Below, one piece after another: positions 11,201-22,300 of a DNA stretch of 64,000 nucleotides. The position numbers and the translations under genes are program-made. Below the pieces are notes generated by a model. That model ran no database searches, had not been told where the DNA came from, and saw only the letters and a program-made list of their open reading frames with translations. The stretch spans positions 18,333,745-18,397,744 of the forward strand of contig OY848917.1 of assembly GCA_963693285.1 (NCBI GenBank). Reading direction: 5' to 3'. The stretch's first letter is position 1; each line of letters opens with the position of its first letter. Source of the DNA: Xestospongia muta. Its lineage: Eukaryota; Porifera; Demospongiae; Haplosclerida; Petrosiidae.

Positions 11201-14200
11201 ACCAGCTTCAAGACTAAGGTATATATTTTATATTATAGCTAAAGTACTATATGTCATAGCAATCATTGAAGAAGGCAACTGGTAAATGTGATTTGTAAGG
11301 ATCATAATTATAAAAGGTTATCCTAAGATTATTTTAGTGGTAGATTGCTAAGCATGAAACTGGAGAGTTAGAAAAGCTATATTGCTACTAAAAGATGTTT
11401 ATGGAAGTCTGAGCTTTGGTGGTCAGTCACACCCAATTTGAAGCACACCTACTAGTAATAATTAAATTCATAGGTTGCAATATTGCATTGGGAGTTGCTT
11501 TATAAGTGTTAATTTAATTTGCTAAGCTCAAAAGTTGCAAACAACTTTATTACAAAACATGATCTAAAACAATTTGGACCACCTGTCTCACATAGTGTGT
11601 CAGTTGAAATTCCTAAGTTTATATAGTTCATACTAAAGGGTTAAATTAAAATGTATAGAATTACACAGAGTAATTCTAACAAACAAGCTAATAATAATGG
11701 TCCTTATGACCAGGAGTACATGAGCATTGTAAAGTGATGCAAACGAGTGTCCAACTCCCTTAACTAACTATTGTCTAATCAAGGCTTAGAAGGTGTTTTG
11801 CATTTTAATAGTTTGTGGTCTGTAACATCTTAGTTAGTTGCACTTTAAATTGATAAAATTTAGTATAAGTATATGAAGCAACAACAACAGCTGAGACCAG
11901 GGTACTCCTGTTCAAGCTAGAGATCTCATTGTTATATTCACATACAAGGTAACTCAAAAGTGTGCTGGTGTTCTACATGAACAAGCCAAAGTCCCTATTT
12001 CTTGTACCACACAGCAAGGAAACCAAAACGTTCGTTACCTTTGTAATAGATGCAAAAATGTGGCAGAAAGCTCTCTGTAAGAACTCTAGTAACTTCTCTT
12101 GCCTGAGATTCATGTTCATGTAGAGCCAGAGAACTCGTCTTGTTGAATAAAAATGTTGTTCAACTGTTTCCACATCTTAAAGGCAAAAGCCTCCATAGCC
12201 TCCAAGTCCAATTCTTTTAAATGTTTCTCAATGTACATAACTTCTTTCTTTCTTTCTTTCTTCATTTTACTCACTATTGTTGATGATAATAATATACATT
12301 ACTTCATCATGTACTTAACAGTAATTATGCTATGTAAGTGTATTTTCCTTATATGGAATAATCATTAACTGTATTTCAACAATGGTTAGAATACAAATAT
12401 AGTGTGAGTTGGAAGCTCCTTTGCAATGCTTATGTGCTCCTGTTGTGACTGATGTAGATAGAGTTAGAATTTTACATAATAGATTTGTTTGTCTTTTACA
12501 GTTTTGATTTTGAAGGTAGACAGTGTACTGTACAAAATTACTTCAAAGAACTGCACAAGAAACCTCTGAGTTATCCTAATCTACCTTGTCTTCATATGGA
12601 TGGTAAAAATCCATCAATATATATACCACTTGAGGTATGTTATAATAATGTACTGTGAAATAAATTGATTTGTTTTAGGTTTGTAAGATATTAGGTCAGA
12701 ACTGTACGAGAAAACTCACTGGTGACCAGACAAGTGAAATGATAAAAGCAACAGCAAGACCAGCTTATGAAAGAGAGAGAGAGATCAAGGAAAGGGTATG
12801 TTTTATTTTAGTTACATAAAAACTTGAAACAATTGTAACTAAAGATTGTTTGAAGATTCTGTTGACATGTCATTACTTTAAATGTGATATAGTAGCTATA
12901 ATTTGATTATACAATAACAGAATAAAACTAGATATATATTTAACATACAATGTACATAGTTAACTACTTGATACATGATCCAAAATAGGACCATGTGGAA
13001 AACAAGCCTGTAGAATTTCTGTATTTATAATAATGTAATTTTGTTAGAATTGTTAGTATTATTATGTATTGTATTGTGTACCTCAGGTTAAAGAGGCTAA
13101 TTTTGCTGGAGATGAATGTCTTCGTGATTTTGGTATCAAGATACATCGAGATATGATGTCAATTGATGGAAGAGTCCTTGATCCACCAAAATTAGAGTAT
13201 AAAGACAAGAAAAATGTCACCCCAGATAGAGGACAATGGGATATGAGAGGAAATCATTTCTTTAAAGGAATTAACATTACCTGTTGGGGTATTATTGTAA
13301 TTCCAAATCAAAGATTCTTTCATGAAGATGCAGTCCAGTAAGTGTAACATAATTACTGGAGTCACTTACTTATAGTTATAGAACCAATGAAACAAACAAA
13401 CAATGGCTTTTGTGTAGTTGTTTTGTTTTGTCTCATGTGTTTGTCCCAGTTTACTAGTTTATACTAGTTTGTAAATGTTTTTGATTTATCTTTTCTCAGT
13501 AAACAATTTCTGATATCCCAGTAAATTCATAGAGGTTGCAATATGCTTTGGGAGTTGCTTTATGAGTGTTAATTTGATTCAAGCAATTGCTGACATGACA
13601 ACTACATGTAGCTGTCTAATTTAAGAAACTGACCCAAACATGTTTGACAATGCATTCTTCATATAATTATGATATATAATTAAATGTTTTGTTTAGTACT
13701 TTTGCTCATGAACTGTCAAAAGCCAGCAGAGAGAAGGGTATGGAAATGACTGAGAGACCAGCAAAAGTCTATTATATCAGACATGATGAAGATTTAGAAA
13801 CTGTGGTCAGACTATTTCAAGAAAAGATTAGTGATCTTCAACTGTTAGTGGTTATTTTGGATGGTACTCGTGGAATTAGTTATAGTAAGTAAATTGGTTA
13901 GTTAACTAACTTACTAGACTTAATACATTAATACTGACACTGACTATAGAGAACCTATAATGTATTACTGACACTGACTATAGAGAACCTATAATGTATT
14001 ACTGACACTGACTATAGAGAACCTATAATGTATTACTGAGACTGACTATAGAGAACGTATAATGTATTACTGAGACTGACTATAGAGAACGTATAATGTA
14101 TTACTGACACTGACTATAGAGAACCTATAATGTATTACTGACACTGACTATAGAGAACCTATAATGTATTACTGACACTGACTATAGAGAACCTATAATG

Positions 14201-14430
14201 TATTGCTGACACTGACTATAGAGAACCTATAATGTATTACTGACACTGACTATAGAGAACCTATAATATATGTTACCTCATAATTTTCCTGATTGATAGG
14301 ACAAACTGGATAATCTATTATTTTAACTTATGAAAATATTTTTTTATGTCATAAAAAATGTGTTATAAGATTAACCTTTAATTACTTTCATCCTACACAA
14401 TTTTTGAATTGCTCTCTCTCTCTCTCTCAC

Positions 14431-14475
<45 letters not shown>

Positions 14476-17307
14476 CACACACACATGTACATTCATACAC
14501 ACACACACACACACACGCACGCACATGTACATTCATACACACACGCGTGCGCGTGCACACACATAACACACAGATCAAGTGAAGAGAGTATGTGATAATT
14601 TAGTTGGTGTACGTACTCAGTGTGTTCAGGTCAAAAATGCACAAAAGGCACACCCTTCTACTATGAAAAATTTGTGTCTTAAAATTAACTCAAAATTAGG
14701 AGGCACAAATTCTGTTGTTCTTAATGAGTAAGTGTTAAAGACATTTATCTATAGAGTTTATATTTAAATGTTACTTTTAGGCTACATATTTTTAAAAAAC
14801 CTATAATTATAATGGGAGCTGATGTCACTCATCCAGCTCCTGGAGATACAAGAAGTCCCTCACTAGCAGCAGTAAGATACATTGTGATATTGTTCTTAAG
14901 ATACCAATCTCCCTCTAGCTTACTGCCAGCTTTGATAGACATGCAATGGAATACAAAGCACAAGTAAAAGTACTCAAACATCGACAGGTACATCATAATA
15001 TAATATATATTTGACATATGTACATCAGTACGTATCACTAGTACTGTAGTCATTTATACATTATAGGACACAAACCTAAACCACTTGTAGTATACAGTGA
15101 TCCTATGAACATTTTATAGTATTTTTCTAACAGTACTGATATTTACTATGTTGGTTTTTTACTTTAGGAAGTATTTGAGATGGAACAACTTGCTGAGATG
15201 ATAAAAGGAATGTTATTGAAGTTCTACTTAAAGTATAACAAACGTTGTAAACCAGAGTGTATTATCTTTTATCGAGATGGTGTCAGTGAAGGCCAATTTA
15301 AAAAGGTGCCTATAAAGCATCTATTGAAATGTCACTAAACTATGCATATATTAGAAGATAGGTTTTACCACGCAGATTAACTGACAGTACAGGTTACAAT
15401 ATTTACTTTGTGTGTATCTAAAATGTAGACACATAGGTTATTTTTAGGCTCTCTCTCCTCATTTTCCATTGTTATTTAAACAGTTATTCCTGCATTGTCC
15501 TAATTTGTAGACAAATAACAAAACTGATCTCTTATTTACTTCAACCAGACAATTTGTGATAATGAGTGATTAAAATTGTATTTTAAAGAGCTGTATTTCC
15601 TATTAGGTTATTGAACAAGAGATTGCAGCCATACAGAAAGCTTGTCGAGACCTAGAGCCAGGTTATCAGCCTGGTATCACATTTTTGGTTGTCCAAAAAC
15701 GCCACCATACAAGATTATTCTGTGCTAACAGAGAAGATCAGGTTACTTCTCAATAATATACTTATGTGTGTTTAGTAGTGACTGTGAATGAAGTACTCTT
15801 CAAATATTGCTCATAATGCTAATTAGCAGCTCATGATGATCCTTTTACAAAATGTTTCCTTCTAATGCGTCATTCTGTACTAACTGAAATATTTAAGCAT
15901 TAATGACATTTATTTATACCGCTAATAATGTTTTTCATACACAATACAACTTATTGAATGAAACACTTGCATCAAAATCACTCTGTGTGTATTAAGTTGT
16001 TGCTGATTACAAACAAGTCACTAATATTAGACATGAACCCATACTGTACTATTTTCATATGTAACTACATGTACATATAATAGTATGTGTATCCACATAT
16101 ACTAGTATACTTTTAGTCAAAACAATAATGATAGGATCTGTAAATGATATAACCTTTTTGTCATTTATTTAGCATGGCAAGGGAGGTAATGTACCAGCTG
16201 GTACTACTGTTGACAGACATATTACGCATCCTACTGAATTTGACTTCTTCCTATGTTCTCATGCTGGAATACAGGTATATTAGATATGTTATGTAGGCCA
16301 TACAACCACATACACTAACATGTAATCTTATATTGAAGATGACATGTGAAAGGTGTTATAATAAACTTTGTTACATAAAAACAAATGTTGAAAGTGAAAC
16401 TACTATTACATATCGTATATGTAGAACTAAAGTATAGTTGCAACCATCTTTGTCAGCCTTTTAATATTATCACAGTAGTGTTAGTCACAAATTAGCTTCA
16501 TACCAATGCAATATATAAATTAATACATAAGTAATAAAGTGTTAACCCTAACAACACGTTTCCATGGTAATTACCTTATTCATAACATATCATACATTAT
16601 AGGGTACTAGTAAGCCTTGTCATTATCATGTGTTATGGGATGATAACAACTTCACTGCTGATGATCTTCAAACATTAACTTACCAACTTTGTCATTGCTA
16701 TGTTCGATGTAATCGTAGTGTGTCCTATCCAGCACCTACTTATTATTCACATCTTGCTGCTTTTAGAGCAAGATATACTTTACAAGACTGGGAGGAAAGG
16801 AAAAGGTAACTAGTTAAATATAATTATCATAAATGTCTTGTTGTTCATGTTATATTGCTATGATTGCAAGTTGTTTGATTTTACAATTCTAGCATTTTAA
16901 AATATTGATCATTCTAAGCAAACCATTAATATTAGCAGAGTATGAACATTAAGTTAACACTTTACAATTATAGTCACTGAGCAATGTAATGATGGTAAAT
17001 GTAACTTTGTTTTATTTTGATGTTCACTAACTTCAAATCCATTCTAGTATACTCTCATTTCGCTAATCAATATGACTAGTACCAATAGCATTCTTTTTGG
17101 AGTATCCCTGATAATTTGATTATTAATTTTAAAATATAATTGTACTTTCAGTACATTTATTATTAGTCATTCTCTTTATTCAGTGGTAGTAGTGATAGTG
17201 CTAGTTCTGTCAGCTACTCAAGTGAAGATCTTGTTAGAGTAATTCCTGATTTACAAAGAGCAATAGAAGTCAATGAATACTTGAAAGACACAATGTACTT
17301 TGTATGA
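8287..17307 (+). CDS. AGO: Argonaute (AGO clade) with N-terminal RG repeats and an internal RGG insertion
   Basis: Small-RNA-guided silencing effector, 18 exons, 1,028 codons. Exons: 8287-9039, 9386-9439, 9630-9766, 10294-10433, 10699-10911, 11134-11218, 12502-12634, 12679-12795, 13087-13337, 13697-13884, 14574-14727, 14781-14871, 14919-14987, 15168-15305, 15607-15741, 16173-16274, 16603-16805, 17184-17307; phases agree throughout. RG-rich residues lie at about 1-50, a Gln/Ser/Thr-rich spacer follows, and the N domain starts near 170 (GRPIQL...KCPHQINR). PAZ lies in exons 5-8. MID has [24 protein letters not shown] carries D756 (GADVTHP), E796 (HRQ-E), D832 ([11 protein letters not shown]) and HYH at 927-929, so the DEDH slicer set is present. 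The chain ends in DTMYFV, resembling the AGO C-terminus. [14 protein letters not shown] and N-domain similarity place it with AGO rather than PIWI. Residues 383-411 form an RGG insertion. The start codon appears to be donated by the flanking MULE. Confidence 0.96.
11463..11525. repeat. Short dispersed repeat, copy in Argonaute intron 6
   Basis: The segment AAATTCATAGGTTGCAATAT followed by TTGGGAGTTGCTTTATAAGTG is nearly repeated at 13521-13585 in intron 9, with about 85-90% identity by eye. It is probably a fragment of an unnamed interspersed repeat. The rest of intron 6 (11219-12501) shows only a (TTTC)n patch near 12243. Confidence 0.65.
13521..13585. repeat. Short dispersed repeat, copy in Argonaute intron 9
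   Basis: Second copy of the segment described at 11463-11525, in the same orientation (TTCATAGAGGTTGCAATATG and TTGGGAGTTGCTTTATGAGTG). Confidence 0.65.
13930..14268. repeat. 34-bp minisatellite in Argonaute intron 10
   Basis: About ten tandem copies of a 34-bp unit built on TACTGACACTGACTATAGAG, ACCTATAATGTAT. Two adjacent copies share the variants GAGACTG and ACGTATAAT; the rest are almost identical, which suggests recent homogenisation. Confidence 0.95.
14432..14570. repeat. (CA)n microsatellite abutting the Argonaute exon 11 acceptor
   Basis: Long CA runs interrupted by TGTACATTCAT blocks and CGCG patches, preceded by a CT run at 14412-14428. It ends only a few bases before the acceptor AACACACAG|ATCAAG (exon starts at 14574). 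Open frames on both strands here are repeat artefacts. Confidence 0.93.
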
Positions 17308-18014
17308 TGTTCAGAGTTATAATTGAATTGTTTCATATTTTATCACAGCTATAATTCTATCAATTCATTAATAATCTAATATTGGTATATATATAGTTTA
17401 CTGACTTAAGTTATGTCTTTGTGTGGTTACAAATGTTGTATTATATTCATATGTTATATTATGTATTTATGTGAAGAATTTCATTCATGAAAACTTTCAA
17501 CAGACAAGTCTAGTCAAAATGTAAAATGATGTTAATATTATAAAAAATGTTTTCTTGTAGTAATTTTTTAAATTTAATGTTATATGTACTTTTGTGTATT
17601 ATAGATCAGTAGCTGTCCTTTTACAATCTTCACAAATAGGTACATGGGTGTATCTGACAGTCTACAGTTCTTTCAGTAACATCATAATATATTTAGATTG
17701 TTACAAGTATATTTATTTAGATACAATCTTATAAGACAAACTTAATTGTTAAGGTGTCCTGACTCTTAATTACATAACATTCTGGCAATAAGTCCTGGTA
17801 ATGTGGTAATAAATGGTTTCTCCAATGTAAAGGCTTCCTGTCAGATGACCAACTATATACACTGAAATCGTAACACTGTTATCATTAGAGTAGTTAACTA
17901 CAACTGTAGTAATTAGTAGCTGTAGTAATGAAAGTAATTAGTAGCAGAACGAAAGTACGGTGATGTTACAAAAATTATGATATAAAATTAGCAGCATTAA
18001 TTATATATTATGAA
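17308..18014. other. Intergenic 3' ends of two convergent genes
   Basis: Tail-to-tail spacer between the Argonaute stop and the AP1AR-like stop. An AATAAA lies near 17807 on the plus strand. No reading frame, RNA gene or repeat is recognised. Confidence 0.7.
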
Positions 18015-19145
18015 TTACAACAGGTTAAGATCTATGTCCTTTAAGTTTGTTTCAACACGCTTTGATGAAGAAGGTAAAGATGCTGATTCCCAATAACCAA
18101 AGTCTACTTCTTCTTCTGACAAGTCATCATCTGAAGTAATGGAATGTAGTGGATTAGGGAGACTGGCACCACCAGTATCAGCTGAGTTAGTGTGAGAGAG
18201 TTGCTTTGATTTAACACTCTTTAAAAACTTATCAAAGTCTTCTTCGTCTTCTTTCAGTTTAGAGTATGCCGTTGATCTTGATGTCCCTATATCAATATAA
18301 TGATATCTTATTATTTCGTGCACACATGTATAAGAACATTTAGCTAGAGTGCCTTTATTCTCTTTATAGACACAATCCTGTTGTATTAGTGATACCACAG
18401 TATCCGGTTGATTAACATGTATGACATTAGTATACCCTGAGGAACTTTATAGTGGTAACGAGAGAGAAAAAGTCGGGTGCTAGAAATTAGCACTTACAAT
18501 AGTATCATTGATCTATTGTATATAGGAGTATACTGAAAACTGTTAATTTTTTTGTTAAAATTACACTATAATGGCCTTATATTGTCAGTACAAAACTAAT
18601 TCGATCATACTGAAAGACGGCACCAAGTAAGCTGGTGTGGTCACCAAACACTATACGCTAGATCCAAACCCTTAAATAACCAAGGTGCCATTCTTTTAGC
18701 ATGAGCCAACTAACTTTTACTAAGATGATAATTGATGAACACGATCTCTTATTTAAAGATAATTACCAAGAACTTTTGATGTCGGTAGTGGCTGAGAAGT
18801 GATGGTTGTCAGTCCACGTTTTGTTTTCTTTCCAGCCTCCTTCTTAGCTGCATAATAAGCTTCTTCCTCCTGCCTGAGTTGTTCTTCCTCTTGACGAAGC
18901 TTCTCATCCCTCTCTCTGTCCAGTATCATTTGATCCTCAACCAGTTTATCCAGTCTACCTTCTCTAACATGTTGTAGTTCAGTTTCTGTCAAAACAGGAA
19001 CACGTGACGCTTTCTCTTGTTCCTCTAACGTCAGTAAGTTCTCAAACTTTATGGTCTCTATCTGTGACGTGCTGTAATGTGCTCGACGTGGTTCATCGGT
19101 TCTGTTGCTTACACAACGAACAAAACTGTACCAGCAGCCTGACAT
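18015..19145 (-). CDS. AP1AR: AP-1 complex-associated regulatory protein-like (AP1AR / gamma-BAR)
   Basis: Two exons on the minus strand: 19145-18767 and 18286-18015, joined CTT G|GG ACA across a GTAATT...ATATAG intron, giving 216 residues. The start MSGCWYSFVRC resembles the short cysteine-containing, lipid-anchored N-terminus of vertebrate AP1AR. Next come IETIKFENL, a charged coiled coil rich in Glu/Gln/Arg (about 60-100) ending QEEEAYYAAKKEAGKKTKR, then DFDKFLKSVKSK and an acidic patch SDDDLSEEEVDFGYW, each with a counterpart in AP1AR. In vertebrates the protein binds AP-1 gamma-adaptin and kinesin and affects endosome traffic and Arp2/3 activity; those functions are only inferred here. 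It is shorter than the vertebrate protein (about 300 residues). An in-frame ATG upstream (19322) would place the start outside the conserved part. The assignment rests on motif order, not a strong single domain. Confidence 0.62.
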
Positions 19146-19384
19146 TTTTCGGATATGGGCGTGGCATTTTTGCTCTACAACCCAACCCCTGACGCACGTT
19201 TCGCGCTTCTCCGAACACATTTGCAAACGTCCGTAATCTAAAAGTTGGACACCCCCTAAATAATGTCCTTGAACTGACCTCCAACTTTCGTGTTTATGGC
19301 GGCTCTGAGCTGTAGTTGGCAAGTAAAAAAGAAACTTTTAATATTTTTACTATTTAATGTTTGGAACTGAAGCCATATTGAAAT
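19146..19384. promoter_or_regulatory. Probable bidirectional promoter between AP1AR-like and HELZ-like
   Basis: Only 239 bp separate the two divergent start codons. The half nearer AP1AR (about 19150-19310) is clearly richer in GC and CpG than the rest of the locus (for example GACGCACGTTTCGCG near 19191), which fits a shared housekeeping-type promoter. No TATA box is evident. Confidence 0.6.
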
Positions 19385-22300
19385 ATGGCAGAGATCAACA
19401 AGACAAAGGAGGTTTGTAAAATATGTTTTAATGCATCCAGTCAGAAATCCACTCCTACACTAATCCTGGAAAGTAAAGTTATCACAGACTCAAGTAACAA
19501 AAAAAGATGTCCAAACTGCAAACAGAACTGGAATTCACAGAAAGTAGCATTCGATACCGATACTAATCGTTGGGTGGCAATTAGACCACGTCCAACAAAA
19601 ATGAATCCAAATATTGATTACCAAATGTGCTCTAGTGTTCAAAAACGAACTATATGCAATAAAGGACCAGGTTTGTGTACATTTGCTCATAGTCGAATTG
19701 AATTGATCATGTGGAGCCAAGAGAGATGGAGAGAACCACGCCCCTTACCCACATTGGGTGGTGCCAATCAATTCACACTGTGTAAACATGTGTTAACCAC
19801 AGGGAGTTGTCCATACGGCCAGCGATGTTCCTTTGCCCACAGTGAAGAGGAGCTAGATCACTGGGTTAAAAGTTTAACCGGTACAAAAACAGCTAGTTTC
19901 CCAGGTGGGAATGTTCCAGACTTTTATTGTTCGGCATGTAATGTTTCATGTACTGGACAACGACAGTACGAGGAGCATTTAAGTGGTGGACGTCATCGTC
20001 AAGTGGTCTCCTCTCAACAACAAGCCATAGCCAAAGACCAACATTATGGTAGTCATTATGTACCCACAATGCCACCTGCTAAAGCTGAAAGTTCTGGTCG
20101 TATTCGACCACGTCCCAATCGTCTACCGGTACAAGGATTTAAATTGTGCTATAGTGTACAATATCATAGAAGATGTTACTACGGCAACAATTGCACATTT
20201 GCACACTCACAGGCTGAGCTAGACAAATGGAATAGTGAAAGAATGTCACTAAGGTAAGCTATTGTTTATTATAATACAATACCAGTTAATACCACGATAA
20301 CAATGGCTATGACCACTACTCAATGAATTTATGATAGTACATGTCATTGTGTTATATTCTGTAATAGTAGTGTATTAAAATGGTAATATTATGAGTCAAT
20401 AGCTACACAGTCTGTATCTTCAGTGTTGTTTAAGCAATTGGTATATTAGTTTTTCTTTAATGATATACTTTCTAAGATTAAGTTCCTAGCTCACAAACAG
20501 ATCAGTTAAAAAAACAAACTGGGAATTGTGAATCAGTTTTAACTTACTAATTGTCATTACTAGACATAATACTAATACTTCCAATATATTTGATGTGTGT
20601 GTGTGTGTATTAATCTTGGCTCTTTTCTTCTAAAGGCAAGCTAGATTTGCAGCTGGTCCTGTTAAAACGGCACCTGCGAAACCAGTACACGAACAGCCAA
20701 CGCAATCTGGATTAGATGACTTTGAAGCAGACAGTCACACTATACCATCATCACTACCAATGGAAGCAGCATCAAATGAATCAGAAGACTTTGCTCAAAG
20801 ACTTAGAACTACCGTGATGTTGGATTATCAGGAAAAGGAGGATGATAAAGATCTCAAAGGATTAGAGGTAGTACGCAATTGTTGAACGCAGTAACTTATT
20901 ATGACACAACTAGATAAGTGCTTAGCCTTAGACAGTAGTAAAATTAGTTGACCTAATGTATGTACATTGTACTTGTTTAATAGTATTTACAAAACACTCA
21001 TTAAATGGATTGTCTTATAATTAAAACTGACACCTCATTATAGATTCACAATTGATTTATACCTTCGACTTGTAAAATATAGTGACTAAGCTATTTTCAC
21101 AATGTCCGTGTGTTATGGCTACTTCTGTTTGTCTTTGAATGTTGTTTTGTCTTGGGTATTTTATGACAGGTAATATGTTGTGACCTCAAACTCCTACTTA
21201 CAATGTACATGTTTTTTTAGTAGCATTGTCAATGAAATGGTCAACATGAATTTTGGCATGTACTAGAATAGTCACTAAGATTGCTATATTAGTACACATA
21301 TTTGATAATGGTGGCCAAGGAATTTGTATTGTGTATTGTCCTGTGATCTCCAATGCATGTGTGTGTGTGTCTTGAGTTGAGTGTGATACTGTTAAATAAT
21401 ATTACGTAATGTAATTTGTTTTCTATTGTCTTTCAATGTAGAAAACTCTTCAAAATGTAACTATTACTGAGGAGACTGGTCAAAATGAAACTCAGACTGT
21501 ACTAGATAATGGTCCTAATATTTCATGGATATTTCAAGTCTCATCTAATGTATGACATTACTGATGACAGTAGTGTTATATATTTAATGCTCTCTCCTTT
21601 TATAGGCTGTTAGAACACTACATTCGGTAGTTTTATTTGATGTCTTATCCCCAGACTTTACTATTGATAGTATGGAACTTGTCAAATATAATGGACAGAG
21701 GACATCATTAGTACCATCTGCTAGAGCTAGTCAAGGAGAAGGAATTCAAGTGTCTCAACTTATTAATCCTCCAGATAAAGTAGTTGTTAAGGTATTATAT
21801 CTTCTTTACCTTCACTTGTATCTACTCTTATCACAATAATACATCAACATCTTATTGATGTTAATTTGAGATTTAAATGTGTCAGATTGTTACTGTTGTA
21901 ATAATGTAATACGTTATTGTGTTGAAAGATTTTTGCTTTCAAGATAGAATAACAAAATTATAATTTAAAATGTCTAACATTGGTTTGAAGATGGCAGTAT
22001 TGTGACACAATTGAACACAACAGAACTATAGTATTGTTTTAAAGCATGATAGTCATGTTGCTCTAGCAGTTATAATAATAAATAGTTACAGTGTTCATTG
22101 GTAGTCAAAAATGCGGTTTATTCCATTGTCATCTTTGAAAGTGTTATACAATATTGTAATACAACAGCTATACTAGTGGTCATTAGTATTGCCTCTTTTG
22201 CAACACAAACACTCGTACATGTACATGTACATGTACATGCACATTTTATGTAACAAGATCACTCCATATTTATAATACATACATATACAAATACACATAC

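Noticed and set aside
11973..12173. Minus-strand frame of 66 codons in Argonaute intron 6
   Set aside because: No similarity recognised and inside a spliced intron; treated as chance.
14393..14595. Open frames on both strands rich in His-Thr or Cys-Val
   Set aside because: They are translations of the CA/CT microsatellite beside Argonaute exon 11.
15168..15305. Apparent loss of the glutamate finger in Argonaute (Gly in [10 protein letters not shown])
   Set aside because: The catalytic Glu aligns with the Glu right after HRQ at the start of exon 14, which is present; the Gly position is not the finger.
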